From assembly GCA_022508375.1 (NCBI GenBank), contig JAFLVJ010000003.1, positions 1-64,000 of the forward strand: a stretch of DNA of 64,000 nucleotides, given 5' to 3'. A model generated the notes under the pieces. It was not told where the DNA came from and did not search any database. It saw only the letters and a program-made list of their open reading frames with translations. Every line of letters starts with the position of its first letter. Within the stretch, counting starts at the first letter, position 1. This stretch comes from Clostridiales bacterium (GTDB lineage: Bacteria; Bacillota; Clostridia; Christensenellales; CAG-314). Positions 15,885-26,154 of the stretch are shown here, in pieces. The position numbers were made by a program, and so were the translations under genes.

Positions 15885-18800
15885 TTACTCCGCCTTGGTA
15901 AAGACGCCGTGGTAGTTTCTGTTTTCATCGTCCGACCACTCAACTGTGAAATTGTTGTCCGACGGATTGTAGGTTAAAGTAAAGTCCTTACCTGCGCCGG
16001 AAACAGTAATAACAAAGGTTGAACTGTCATAGTTGCCCATTCCGACAGGAGTTCCGTTGAAAGAAATACTGCCGTTTTCCTGAATGACGACGGTATAGGT
16101 GCCGGACGCGCCATAACCTTCCACATTCGAACAGGTCCATGTGCCTACCAGTGCTGCGGGAATGACTTCGAGTATTTCGCCGCCTTTAGTCAGCACAATA
16201 GATTCGCTACCGTATTGGATTGTAACACTACCGTCGAACACTACCGTGTAATTGACGTTGCCAAGCGTAAAGCGAAGCGTCTTGTCGCCGTCGTACACCG
16301 CTACAAACGGTGCGCCCTTGAAGTCGCCCGTACAGTCGGCGCGAAGGTTAAATATTACTTGCTTGTTTTCCGAATCCTGACCTGTGTATCTGCCTGCCCA
16401 ACTACTGTCGATAACGGGAGGAGTCGTAGGTCCGTTGTAACCAGCCTTGGCAAAGGTCTTTTCCTTAAGATAGCCGAAATTGGAGCTGTAAGCAACCTGC
16501 ATGTCGTAATAGAATACGATATCGGCGGGCTGTACCGAATTGAACTGGGCGTGGATACCTGTGGAAGTCAAATAGTATGTTCCCCATTGATCCGACCAGT
16601 TGGGCGTATATGTTTGACCGTACTTGTGATAGTAAAACGCAGTATTGCCATATCCATCGAGAATAAGCTTGTGATACATCGGGTCATAAACAGGCTCAAC
16701 CTTGTCGGTGGCGTAACCGTCATCGTCCAAAGGCGTGTAGTATGCTCCGCTGTACCAGATGCCAAAGTATTCATTTAAAGTTGCGAGCGGGGTTACTGTT
16801 CCGCCTGCGGCATTTGCCGCTGTGTAGTCAAATGAGAACAACGTGTCGTCATCAAACACTACCACTACGCGATGGTTGCTAAATACTGAGTAGAAACCTG
16901 TTGACTTACCGCCTTCAACGATGTTACCTATACCGTCAAGCGAGAATGCTCTGCCGTTGTAGCTGTAAGAGCCGTTTTCGTCGCCGATAGGATAAAGCGT
17001 ACAATACTCGTTGTAGTCGTCAAGGTTTCGTACCTTCAAGTAGTAGCCTTGTCCGTCAACAGTGATTACTGAACCGTTGACCAATTTACCTGTCACTTCG
17101 GCAAGACGGATAAGTTTGCCGTTTTCTATAACGTAAGTGTTAGTTTCGGTGAAGAACACCATTAACGAACGGTCATACGTGGACGCGCAGTACACTCTGC
17201 CCTGAGACTCGGGAGCAAGAACGCTGTATGAGTAGGCTGATTCGCCACGCTTGAACGTCCCCCAGAATATACCAAGTTCGCTGTCGTAGTAGAACAGACT
17301 TACGTGACCTTCGTCAATGTATTTGATAAAGCGTATATTGACCAAATCGATATAGTAGTAACGGGACTGTCTTGTTGAGTAGCGTGTTGACAGCGTTGCT
17401 GAACCATCGGCGAACAGTTCGAGTTCGTTTAAGTTGCCATACGATTCGTTGCTGGAGCCAGTATAGATATACATTAAAGTGTACTTACCGACAAATCCTT
17501 CCTTACTGTAATCGATATCTACTATCTTTTTGAAAGTTGTGTTTGTAAAGCCGTAACTACCGGGTTTTGCTACTGTGTCCATAGATACGGAACCGTCAAC
17601 GTTGAGCGTTGCCGTGATGGACGTGAAGGCGCCTGCAATGTTACCGCCAAATATAACGCTTGTTCCCTCTATCACGTAGTCGCCACGTATTGTGTTACCG
17701 TTGTTGAAATTGCTACTTTGGAAAGTGACCGTGCCGTCGGCTGCAAAGGTTAGGATGTCGCCGATTTCCGACACATATTCGCCAATCAGTTGTATTGCCT
17801 GATCCAACTTGACAAATTCGTAGGTTACCGAACCGGACATACCTGCGTCGTAGTCAAACGTAAACGTGATTGGATTGCCCATAGTAATGGTTCCGCTAAA
17901 GTCACCCGTAAAACCGCAATAACCAAGGATGTGTTCGCCGTCGAAACGATAGGTGCCTTTCCATAGAGAGGAACTAACCCATTCGAAAGTGCCGTTTTCG
18001 TACAAAATAATTGTTCCTGCGCCGTTTGTTTCATGCAAGGTACCCGTGCCGTTGTAGTAGCCTGCAATCTGAGAAGCGTCGCTCCACTTCGCTGTAACTG
18101 TTATTGGCTTGACTACCGGCATGTAGCTACGGTACAGAACGCCGTCATCCAGCTCCCAATCCCAAAAGATATAAGGAGCGTTGTTGCTGAGTTCGTCAAG
18201 ACTGCCTATAACGCTGTATCCGTTGTTTGCTGCGTACTGCTCGGTGCCGACCGTTTGTCCATTGGAAACAAGCGTCACCGTGTACGAGCCATGCAAGTCG
18301 CTACGTTTTACTGACGTAGGCGTTGCCGTCGTTCCGCTAACCGTCCAGCAGTCGCGCTCCCATTTGAGCGTATTAAACAGTAAATCCTCGGTGAAGGTTG
18401 CCGATGAGCCAACCTTGCTGACGATAGTACCCTTACTGTTCGTTATGCGACCTGTATAGTAGCTGTTGACAACTGCCAAACCTGCCGTGTAGTACCACAT
18501 GTAATCGTCTTCGGTGGAATATCCGACAATTCCACCCGTATATGACGTGTAGGTTGCGCTTGTTGCTTGCTTGCCATATACTGCGCCTGTAAATACGCTG
18601 TCCAGGATAAGCGCGTCACCGCTTGCCATACCTACAAGACCGCCTACGTAACATACTTCGCTTGCCGTGGGTTGTACGGTAGCCGAAGATAAGCTATCGA
18701 TGATGGAAACATTGTTGTCTAAGTATCCGACCAGACCGCCGGTGTACTTTCCACCGTGAATTGAACCGCTTGTCGCGCAGTTGACAATTGCAACGGCGCC

Positions 18801-19751
18801 ATATGAATAAATACGACCAAACAGTCCGCCTAGCATTGCCGATTCCAACGAACCGCCTTCCGCCTTGTCCTCGTCAACGATTGTTGTCGTAAGGGACGAG
18901 TTGCAGTTTTCGACGTAGGCAATATAAAGAGTGCCGTTGCTGTCGGAGTCCATCTTGAGCAAACCGGCGATTCCGCCAAGATACGTTGTCGTATCCGACA
19001 TGAGGGCTGTTTCCATTGTGCCGGTTGAAGTTACGTTAGTAAAGTTGGTATTGATAGCGTATCCTACTACACCGCCCGCATAAACGGATGCGGAAGCTGC
19101 GTAGCACTCCAGCGAGTAACTGTATTCAACGTTTAAGTCGTGAATTATCGCCATATAGGTGTAACCGAACAATCCAATTATGCCTTGGTTACGTACTGTG
19201 CGCTTGACGTTGATACCGGATATCTTGTGTCCGTTGCCGTCCAAATCACCCGAAAAAGCGTTGTCTGCGCTGTCACCGATAGGCGTAAAGGTTTCGTTTG
19301 ACATATCGATATCCACCATAAGACGGTAGTACGCGTCAGCATATCCGTCTTGACCGCCGTTTATCTTGGTTGCCATTTCCTCGATATCTTCGGCGCTGTC
19401 GATAAGGTACGGACTATCGCTTGTGCCCTGTCCTGCAAGTCCTGCTTGCGGAGCGTACTTTTCGCTCCACTTCGCAGTTAGGGTGAAGTCCTCCTTTACC
19501 GGAGTGGAAAAGTCGTACGATGCTGTCGCTCCGTCACGGAACCAACCGTCGAATTGGTAGCCGTCCCGTTCGGGGTCGTTAGGCTCGATAACGGTTGCGC
19601 CATCGTCAACCGTCTGGGTAAAGGTGGTAACTCCTTCGCCCTTAAACGTTACCGTGTGGCGCTTGTTTGAGTTGTCTTTGCAGGCAACCACACCTACGCA
19701 CAACGCTACCGCCATCAATATACATAGTAATATTGTCGCAATTTTTTTCAT
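15885..19751 (-). CDS. Surface lipoprotein with InlB-type and GLUG-like repeats (1,288 aa)
   Basis: A signal peptide ends in the lipobox VVAC (cysteine 24). Residues about 32-92 form one InlB B repeat (RDGYQFDGWFRDGATASYDF). Residues about 105-430 hold GLUG-like beta-helix repeats (GLFGYTYMAIIHDLNVEYS, AGGVVGYAINTNFTNVTSTG, GGLFGRIYSYGAVAIVNC, GGLVGYLDNNVSIIDS, GGLVGMASGDALILDS, GGIVGYSTED). The rest is at least six beta-rich modules of the SYVGxW or GKYTL type found in the neighbouring lipoproteins. GLUG repeats occur in secreted bacterial adhesins and peptidases. GGAG lies 7 nt before the ATG. The last module (VGTWTCSNVEGYGASGTYTV) resembles the C-terminal module of the 13038 protein, so the genes probably arose by duplication. 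Confidence 0.8.
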   Translation of the reverse strand: MKKIATILLCILMAVALCVGVVACKDNSNKRHTVTFKGEGVTTFTQTVDDGATVIEPNDPERDGYQFDGWFRDGATASYDFSTPVKEDFTLTAKWSEKYAPQAGLAGQGTSDSPYLIDSAEDIEEMATKINGGQDGYADAYYRLMVDIDMSNETFTPIGDSADNAFSGDLDGNGHKISGINVKRTVRNQGIIGLFGYTYMAIIHDLNVEYSYSLECYAASASVYAGGVVGYAINTNFTNVTSTGTMETALMSDTTTYLGGIAGLLKMDSDSNGTLYIAYVENCNSSLTTTIVDEDKAEGGSLESAMLGGLFGRIYSYGAVAIVNCATSGSIHGGKYTGGLVGYLDNNVSIIDSLSSATVQPTASEVCYVGGLVGMASGDALILDSVFTGAVYGKQATSATYTSYTGGIVGYSTEDDYMWYYTAGLAVVNSYYTGRITNSKGTIVSKVGSSATFTEDLLFNTLKWERDCWTVSGTTATPTSVKRSDLHGSYTVTLVSNGQTVGTEQYAANNGYSVIGSLDELSNNAPYIFWDWELDDGVLYRSYMPVVKPITVTAKWSDASQIAGYYNGTGTLHETNGAGTIILYENGTFEWVSSSLWKGTYRFDGEHILGYCGFTGDFSGTITMGNPITFTFDYDAGMSGSVTYEFVKLDQAIQLIGEYVSEIGDILTFAADGTVTFQSSNFNNGNTIRGDYVIEGTSVIFGGNIAGAFTSITATLNVDGSVSMDTVAKPGSYGFTNTTFKKIVDIDYSKEGFVGKYTLMYIYTGSSNESYGNLNELELFADGSATLSTRYSTRQSRYYYIDLVNIRFIKYIDEGHVSLFYYDSELGIFWGTFKRGESAYSYSVLAPESQGRVYCASTYDRSLMVFFTETNTYVIENGKLIRLAEVTGKLVNGSVITVDGQGYYLKVRNLDDYNEYCTLYPIGDENGSYSYNGRAFSLDGIGNIVEGGKSTGFYSVFSNHRVVVVFDDDTLFSFDYTAANAAGGTVTPLATLNEYFGIWYSGAYYTPLDDDGYATDKVEPVYDPMYHKLILDGYGNTAFYYHKYGQTYTPNWSDQWGTYYLTSTGIHAQFNSVQPADIVFYYDMQVAYSSNFGYLKEKTFAKAGYNGPTTPPVIDSSWAGRYTGQDSENKQVIFNLRADCTGDFKGAPFVAVYDGDKTLRFTLGNVNYTVVFDGSVTIQYGSESIVLTKGGEILEVIPAALVGTWTCSNVEGYGASGTYTVVIQENGSISFNGTPVGMGNYDSSTFVITVSGAGKDFTLTYNPSDNNFTVEWSDDENRNYHGVFTKAE

Positions 19752-19822
19752 GTCAATCTCCTTTTACATGAACGTAACTGTATGTGTACAAGTAAGATAA
19801 TTAAAAGGCTTATCTTTGCATG

Positions 19823-22800
19823 TTAACTGATTTCTGTTATATACAACGTCGTGCCGTTTTCCGATACGAATGCTGTTGCGCCTTGGCTGTCAACGCGGGA
19901 TACGACGTAGTAAGGAATCCATTCGTCATTGATATTGATGGACAAAACAATCGTTCCGTCCTGTTGAATTTCGTAAACGTAGGTGATGGTTCCTTCGGAC
20001 GTAGTAAGACGCGCTGTGGGATAGTATCCGTAAACGAGACCTCTACCGTCAATGTAAAGCGTATCGCCGTTATCCGCAACGTAGGTACCGCCCCAGTCAT
20101 CAAGCACTGTTAGCATACCAATTAGTTGTTGATAACTGTCGAACAGCGCAACGTTGTTGTCGTTAACGCAAACGATATAGTATTCGATGTATGAGCCAAA
20201 GTACACTGCTACCGCGTTGTCGGCGTACATCTCAAGTCTTACTTCGTAGCCGGCAAAGGTTGCTGTGGCAATTCCGCGCAAATCGAACACGCCGTGCAAT
20301 TCGAAAGACAAGCTATCTACCGAAAGGTGATACGTTTTACCAAACATCGGACTGTACAATCCGAATGAAATTGTGCTGTTACCGGTATCCACAAGATCAA
20401 GCATGTACGTCTGAATATTGACGGACGCCGTATAAACGGTTGTACCGTCCTGCTTGAGGGTTACGATATCGCCTTCGATTGTGTAGTCGTAAGTTGATGT
20501 TTGACCGTCGTTTATTAGCGTTGCAATGCCCAATCCAACGTTGCTCTTTCCGTTGAAAGACAATACACTACCGTCCTCGCTTTGGAAGGTGAAACCTGCG
20601 TACTCGTCGGGAGCAAGATACGTCTTAGCTGACCCGCTGTTAACCGTTACTGTCAATCCGTCCGAGGTGTAATTAGCCGTCCACGCTTCGCCGTTTACGG
20701 TAAAAGTTGCCACGCGCGTGTTGCGGTCAAATTCGTACCTAACCGTTTGCGTTTCGCCGTCAGCCGACGTTACTGCTACTTGTCCGATAGCAAGCCATGT
20801 GCTACCGCCGTAAGGCATGTTGATGTTGTATCCACCGTAGCCGTTAAATTTCAACGACTCACCGTTCGTTGCATTCCATACGCCTTCGAAGATATCGACG
20901 TACACCATGTTGTAGTCGTCCAATATAGCGCCTGATTCGGGCGTGTACATGCTTAGATACAGCAACGAACCCTTTCCTAAATCCTTTTCATCGCTTTCGG
21001 GAGTCGGCTGTTGCTCGTAGCCGTCACCGTACCAGACCGTACGGTAGTAGAAATTGAGATAGTAGGATTCCGCACCGTAAAGGTCGTCCCATCTTGACGT
21101 GTAAGTTAGGTCGAAACCGCGACTGTCCAACGCATGACCGTAACCGTCACGACCTATTCCGTAAAGTCGAACGGAGTAGTTATACCAAGTTTCTACCCAC
21201 AGTCCGATGTAGCTGCCCTCACGTCCCAAGGTGAGTGTTTCATCACCGTTTGTCAGTACGAGCAACCCGTCGGCGTTGAAATGAGCTGTATATTGTTTAC
21301 CGTTGTCAAATTTAAGTTCGCCACCATTTATTTCGTAGTGATATTGACCTTCACCAATGGTAACGTTTCCCTTGCCGTCGAAGGTTACGCTAAAGCCAAG
21401 ACCGTACTCCGCTTCCCACGTTCCCGTAAACTCGTCGAACTTTGTCAGCGAAAATACTGCTTCGCCGTCAAGGTTGACCATGTGGTCGTCACCCTCTTCC
21501 AATATAGCAACTATCGTTTTGTCGCCAATCGTTATTGTTACAATACCTTGAACGTAGGTGTAGGTAAATTGTCCCTGTGTTGAAGACGTACCGCTACCGT
21601 CCGCATTGAAAGAGTAAACGGCGTTGCTTTGGTCGTACCATTCACCCATCACGGCATTGCGCCTGTAGGCGGTGATGGGATGTTGCATATCGGCGTCCGA
21701 CGTAAAGAAATAATTATCGCAAATTGTCAACGTACCGTCCAAATTGAACGTTGCGTAAAAGTCGGTATTAAGATTTGTTGAGCGGTCCTGACTGTAGTAA
21801 CCCAGGTTGACGAAGTACGCGTCGCGAATGTATATTTTTTCGCCGTCATAGACGTACATGTTGTAGGACACCATTCCGTCGTACACCATCGTCATTCTGC
21901 CCAGTTCGTTAAATGTGAGCGTCACGTCATAGCGACTAAATTCGGTGTTGTTTCGTATCTGTACAACTGCGTAATAGGTGCCTGCAACTGCGCTGTAGTC
22001 GGCAAAAGCAACATATATTGTCATATCATGCGTTAATGGCATTGCCGACGGTACACGACGGGTGTGTTGCTCATCCAAGTAAAATCCGTACGAAACGTAT
22101 CCGTTATCTGCTAGGAACGTGTTCTTGCCACTGCCGTCCTGCGCCCAGTAGGTGGGAATATAACCGCCTTCAACGTTGATAACGTCGCTCGATTTGCCGC
22201 CTACGGTTACGCTGTTGGCAAATTGGAACGTCACGTCGAATTTAACTTCCGCTTCGCCCTCAGGCTTGACTACGGGACGACCGTTATTGAAATCCCAGTC
22301 GCTATCCGCCCAACCGAGCAGCGCCTTAACCGCGCCGAAGTCGGATACGTCAACGCCGCCGATTTTGCCACCATCTACAACGTAAGATTTGTAAACGAGA
22401 ACCTCTTTACCGTCAACAGAAACTAATGGTAGTCCCTTTAATAGTTCGCCGTCCTTGTAGTAGTTGCCTACGACGTCACCGCTTACTGTGTTTACGTCGT
22501 CCATATCGTCATAACTGAGTATGTTGGTTGCTGCATAAGAGAAAGTAACCGCCGTTTCGTTTTCGGCAAAGCCTACTATTCCCCCGCTTGACTTTTGTGA
22601 TGTAACTGAGCCTTGAGCGTAGCAGTTAGCTACCGCAGTATAAGCGCGTAGATAACCTACGATACCGCCTGACGTATCAGCTGAGCCAACGCCGCTGATA
22701 TTGCCTACATATGCGCAGTTAGTAACGTATGCAGGCGCGGACTCTGCCGTTCCGTGCAAGGCGCCGGCAATACCGCCAACGGAGTAAAGCGGCTCCCAAC

Positions 22801-23977
22801 CTGACGACGTAATGTTTCCTTCCACCGAACAATATGCTACCGTTGCGGTGTAGTCGGTGCCGTATCCTTGAGCAAAGCCCACTATTCCGCCCACGTAAAC
22901 TATGGGACCGGAAACCATAAGGTTGACGTTGAAGTTGGCTTTGACGCTGCAACCGACGATATCCGAACCGATGTTGTACGCCACAATACCGCCAACTACG
23001 TAGTTTTTCAAGTTGTTGACATCCACGCTGTAGATAACGTCTTGCACGTTGACATCTGCAATTACGGCTTGTGCAACGTAGCCGAACAGTCCGATGATAC
23101 CGCTACTTGTATCCAACGTGAAATTGGAAATCGTATGTCCGTTGCCGTAGAACACACCGGAAAAATACGTGTAACTTAAGTCTGCGCCAATGGGTTCAAG
23201 TTGTTCGCCCTTAAAGTTCAAGTCGGATTGAAGACTTATATATGCGGAGTTGTAACGTGTATCCGACACGTTGTTGATAGCGTCCGAAAACGTCTTGAAC
23301 TGCGCGTTATTTGCAATAACGTATGGGTCAGCGGATGTTCCCGAACCGCTTATTGCGCCGCTGTCACGTTGAAGCCCGTTTATTTCAAACAGTATCGTCG
23401 TAGAATCCTGCGGTACCGTGTAGGTAAACTCCTTGCCTTCATCGGGTAGTTCCGTTTCGCGTATTATCTCGACGCCGGACGCTGTAACAATAAGCGCGCC
23501 GTCAGCGGGTATGCTGTAGTACGGCGAGGTACTTATACCGAACTTAATTACGTCGCCCGCCTTAGCAGAACGCGGAGCGTCGTACTCAAATACAAAGCTC
23601 GCCGCATCGGTGTTTCGCCAATTCAATCGGATTTCCGTTGACGTTACGGGAGGCGGATCTATTGAACTGCTTTCCCAATGCGCCGTCAACGTAAAGCTTT
23701 CCGTTACTGGCGTTGAAAAATCATACTTAACTGTCGCGCCATCGCGAAACCATCCTTGGAAGGTGTGTCCTTCATACGTCGGATTGCGCGGTTGCGTTGC
23801 AAGTTCGCCCGATTTGACGGATATAGTACTGTTTTTTTGCCCATTTCCGTAAACATAAGTTACGTCGAAATATTGATCGTTGTTTTTGTTGTCCTTGCAT
23901 GCGACAAGCGCAATTACCGAACAAATCAATATCATAAACATAACGAATATGGCAATAAATTTTTTGGACGTTGTCAT
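19823..23977 (-). CDS. Surface lipoprotein with InlB-type and GLUG-like repeats (1,384 aa)
   Basis: First gene of the lipoprotein cluster. Start ATG at 23977, chosen because AAGGAG lies 9 nt upstream and a signal peptide with lipobox LVAC (cysteine 27) follows; an upstream extension has no ribosome site. One InlB B repeat (YEGHTFQGWFRDGATVKYDF) is followed by a short beta domain. Six GLUG-like repeats come next at about 290-520 (GLFGYVAQAVIADVNVQDV, GGIVAYNIGSDIVGCSV, GGIVGFAQGYGTDYTATVAY, GGIAGALHGTAES, GGIVGYLRAYTAVANCY, GGIVGFAENETAVTFSYA). The remaining 850 residues are beta-rich modules with G-x-W or G-x-Y openings. The central layout is the same as in the 15885 protein. Function unknown; secreted adhesion or binding role inferred. 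Confidence 0.8.
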   Translation of the reverse strand: MTTSKKFIAIFVMFMILICSVIALVACKDNKNNDQYFDVTYVYGNGQKNSTISVKSGELATQPRNPTYEGHTFQGWFRDGATVKYDFSTPVTESFTLTAHWESSSIDPPPVTSTEIRLNWRNTDAASFVFEYDAPRSAKAGDVIKFGISTSPYYSIPADGALIVTASGVEIIRETELPDEGKEFTYTVPQDSTTILFEINGLQRDSGAISGSGTSADPYVIANNAQFKTFSDAINNVSDTRYNSAYISLQSDLNFKGEQLEPIGADLSYTYFSGVFYGNGHTISNFTLDTSSGIIGLFGYVAQAVIADVNVQDVIYSVDVNNLKNYVVGGIVAYNIGSDIVGCSVKANFNVNLMVSGPIVYVGGIVGFAQGYGTDYTATVAYCSVEGNITSSGWEPLYSVGGIAGALHGTAESAPAYVTNCAYVGNISGVGSADTSGGIVGYLRAYTAVANCYAQGSVTSQKSSGGIVGFAENETAVTFSYAATNILSYDDMDDVNTVSGDVVGNYYKDGELLKGLPLVSVDGKEVLVYKSYVVDGGKIGGVDVSDFGAVKALLGWADSDWDFNNGRPVVKPEGEAEVKFDVTFQFANSVTVGGKSSDVINVEGGYIPTYWAQDGSGKNTFLADNGYVSYGFYLDEQHTRRVPSAMPLTHDMTIYVAFADYSAVAGTYYAVVQIRNNTEFSRYDVTLTFNELGRMTMVYDGMVSYNMYVYDGEKIYIRDAYFVNLGYYSQDRSTNLNTDFYATFNLDGTLTICDNYFFTSDADMQHPITAYRRNAVMGEWYDQSNAVYSFNADGSGTSSTQGQFTYTYVQGIVTITIGDKTIVAILEEGDDHMVNLDGEAVFSLTKFDEFTGTWEAEYGLGFSVTFDGKGNVTIGEGQYHYEINGGELKFDNGKQYTAHFNADGLLVLTNGDETLTLGREGSYIGLWVETWYNYSVRLYGIGRDGYGHALDSRGFDLTYTSRWDDLYGAESYYLNFYYRTVWYGDGYEQQPTPESDEKDLGKGSLLYLSMYTPESGAILDDYNMVYVDIFEGVWNATNGESLKFNGYGGYNINMPYGGSTWLAIGQVAVTSADGETQTVRYEFDRNTRVATFTVNGEAWTANYTSDGLTVTVNSGSAKTYLAPDEYAGFTFQSEDGSVLSFNGKSNVGLGIATLINDGQTSTYDYTIEGDIVTLKQDGTTVYTASVNIQTYMLDLVDTGNSTISFGLYSPMFGKTYHLSVDSLSFELHGVFDLRGIATATFAGYEVRLEMYADNAVAVYFGSYIEYYIVCVNDNNVALFDSYQQLIGMLTVLDDWGGTYVADNGDTLYIDGRGLVYGYYPTARLTTSEGTITYVYEIQQDGTIVLSININDEWIPYYVVSRVDSQGATAFVSENGTTLYITEIS

Positions 23978-24086
23978 CACAAATTTCTCCTTACAAATAT
24001 TCTCAAAGAGAATATCGCATCTGCAAATGGTTGCAATGGACATAGTATATTGCAAAAATAATTATACTACCCATTATAATAGACAA

Positions 24087-24116
24087 ATTATACGCTTCCG
24101 TTTGTCCGATTGTCAA
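24087..24116 (-). promoter_or_regulatory. Promoter of the lipoprotein cluster
   Basis: Both boxes are perfect consensus: TTGACA (24111-24116), 18-bp spacer, TATAAT (24087-24092) on the minus strand. It gives a leader of about 100 nt before the ATG at 23977. The rest of 23978-24296 is AT-rich with no gene seen. Confidence 0.75.
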
Positions 24117-24296
24117 ACAAATAGTATATAAATATATACTTTTATTATCTAATTATCATTATTAGTATGCTGTTTTGACTTAATTTGTAGTGATTTTCGA
24201 TGTGATTTGTGTAAAAAGTTAAACAATTGCGTATTTCATTGCTGTCAACACACAAAAAAATCAATATTGCAAAAGTAATAAAAAAATAAAATAAAA

Positions 24297-24322
24297 ACAA
24301 CGGCCTCTCGGTCGTTGTTAAA
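24297..24322 (-). terminator. Terminator of the Na/phosphate symporter gene
   Basis: AACAACGGCC pairs with GGTCGTTGTT (one G-U pair) around TCTC. On the minus strand the stem is followed by TTTTATTTTATTT. Confidence 0.8.
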
Positions 24323-24343
24323 GTTAATAGGTTATTTATACTT

Positions 24344-26008
24344 TTACCTTTTGACTGTTTGCGCTACGTTTATAAGGTGGTCGGCAATACGCTCGACACT
24401 TGTGGATAGCGACAGGTACTGTGCGCCGACTTCCGGAGTGCAGACGCCCTCTCTAAGTCGTTTGACGTGATGTTTACCCATTGCCGCAGTAAAGTCATCG
24501 ACATTGTCCTCTATATCGTTAGCTTCGGATAACGCCTTGCGGTCATGCTCCTTGTAACCTTTCATCACCTTTTCAAACAGGTTATCGACAAGCGCTCGCA
24601 GTTCATTTATTTCATTCAAAGCTTTTTCGGAAAATACGCTGTTGTTTTCCTTCAAGATATCCGCGAACTCTACTATGTTTTCGGCGTAGTCGCCTATACG
24701 TTCAAAATCGGCAATGGAACGCACCGCGCGAGTAAGATACGTTCTGTCTTTTACGCCCAGTTCGCATTGAAGTAGCTTTACGATAAACACAACTAACTCG
24801 CGGTTGAGGAAGTTCAACTGCTCTTCGTTAGCGCGGAACTTGTCCACCTCGGAATAATCTAGCGTAGAGATAATATTCATGGCGATATGAAAGTTTTCCA
24901 TTGCTATTTGCGCCATGTGAACGATTTCGTTTTTTGTTTCCAATACGGCAATGGGCGGAGTACGAAGCAAGTGTTCGTCCACGAAATACAAGTGTGGCTT
25001 GTTGTCCTCCTCCTTTTGCTTTGGCTCGGGGATGATCTTTGTAACAAGCTTTACAAGCAGTCCCGTCATGGGTAAAACTATTGCAACCGAAATTACATTA
25101 AAGAATGTGTGGAACATTGCCAGTTGTGTGGCGTATGCGCCGGGGAACATTGCTTCCATGAGATAACCGAAGTCAATGTGACCAAGTCGCAAGAACAAAC
25201 CGATTAGCATAAATATTGCCACGCCTGCAACGTTAAATATAACGCGAATAAGCGCTGCGCGCTTTGCATTGCGTCCGCTTGTAAAGCCGGCAATAACCGT
25301 TGTTACACATGCGCCTATATTTGCGCCCAAAGTAATGTAAATACCTTGGTTGACATCTATAAGCTTGGCGACAATCATGGCAATCGCCATAGAAGTTAGC
25401 ACTGACGAGCTTTGCACTATTGCCGTCAGAACCAAGCCGATAAGCACAAGCAATATAGGACTGGTGAAGCCTGCGAGGAAACCGCGTACGGCGGGCGAAT
25501 CGGCAAATGCATCCATTGATTTACTCATTAGCGACAAACCAACGAAAATCATGCCAAAGCCTGATAATATTCTGCCAATCTTTTGTGGAGTGTCCTTCTT
25601 GGTGAACAGCGTAATAAATGCGCCGATTCCTGCAAATGCAGCAAATACAACCGAAGTGGAAAGGGTATCATCGCCAAACATACCGAGCGCTACAAGCTGA
25701 CCGGTAATTGTAGTACCGATATTTGCACCGAACATTATCGTCGCCGCTTGCGTTAACGTCATTATGCCCGCATTTACAAAGCCTATCACCATGACAGACG
25801 TTGCACCCGAACTTTGTATTGCCGCAGTTGCAACCGTACCGATGCCTACGCCCAGCAACTTGCTGTTGGACGTTTTGGAAAACAACGCTTTAAGTCGCTT
25901 ACTACCCAACGACTCCAAGTTGGAGCTCATCATTGAACAAGCAACCAAAAACACGCCCAAGCCTGCTATCAGCGTCAATATCGAAGTTGTAACGGTAATT
26001 CCATTCAT
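24344..26008 (-). CDS. Na+/phosphate symporter family protein with PhoU-like domain
   Basis: A 554-residue inner-membrane protein. The first ~310 residues form 8 or more membrane helices in two inverted halves, each with the family motif QSS (AIQSSGATSVMVIGF and AIVQSSSVLTSMAIAM), which marks the NptA/YjbB Na+-dependent phosphate transporters. GANIGTTITGQLVALG and GANIGACVTTVIAGF are the paired re-entrant segments. Residues about 345-554 form a PhoU-like helical domain (VRSIADFERIGDYAENIVEF and STSVERIADHLINVAQ). The reaction is Na+-coupled phosphate movement; YjbB-type members may export. Start chosen at the ATG 26008 (MNGITVTTS); earlier in-frame starts add an unusual hydrophobic leader and lack an SD. 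Single gene with its own terminator. Confidence 0.9.
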   Translation of the reverse strand: MNGITVTTSILTLIAGLGVFLVACSMMSSNLESLGSKRLKALFSKTSNSKLLGVGIGTVATAAIQSSGATSVMVIGFVNAGIMTLTQAATIMFGANIGTTITGQLVALGMFGDDTLSTSVVFAAFAGIGAFITLFTKKDTPQKIGRILSGFGMIFVGLSLMSKSMDAFADSPAVRGFLAGFTSPILLVLIGLVLTAIVQSSSVLTSMAIAMIVAKLIDVNQGIYITLGANIGACVTTVIAGFTSGRNAKRAALIRVIFNVAGVAIFMLIGLFLRLGHIDFGYLMEAMFPGAYATQLAMFHTFFNVISVAIVLPMTGLLVKLVTKIIPEPKQKEEDNKPHLYFVDEHLLRTPPIAVLETKNEIVHMAQIAMENFHIAMNIISTLDYSEVDKFRANEEQLNFLNRELVVFIVKLLQCELGVKDRTYLTRAVRSIADFERIGDYAENIVEFADILKENNSVFSEKALNEINELRALVDNLFEKVMKGYKEHDRKALSEANDIEDNVDDFTAAMGKHHVKRLREGVCTPEVGAQYLSLSTSVERIADHLINVAQTVKR

Positions 26009-26096
26009 AGTTAGTAAATTAACCTTTTTACGATATATCGTTATAATACCATGCCAAACCCAATATGTAAAGTAAATTGATATTACCATGAAATAA

Positions 26097-26120
26097 GGAC
26101 TAAACACATAAGTTTAGTCC
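26097..26120. terminator. Terminator of the TetR-ABC operon
   Basis: GGACTAAAC (26097-26105) pairs with GTTTAGTCC (26112-26120). It lies downstream of the permease gene at 26155. T runs are modest on the minus strand and better (CTTTTT) on the plus strand. Confidence 0.7.
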
Positions 26121-26154
26121 CTTTTTGTTATTTATATAATTTCACTGCACGACT

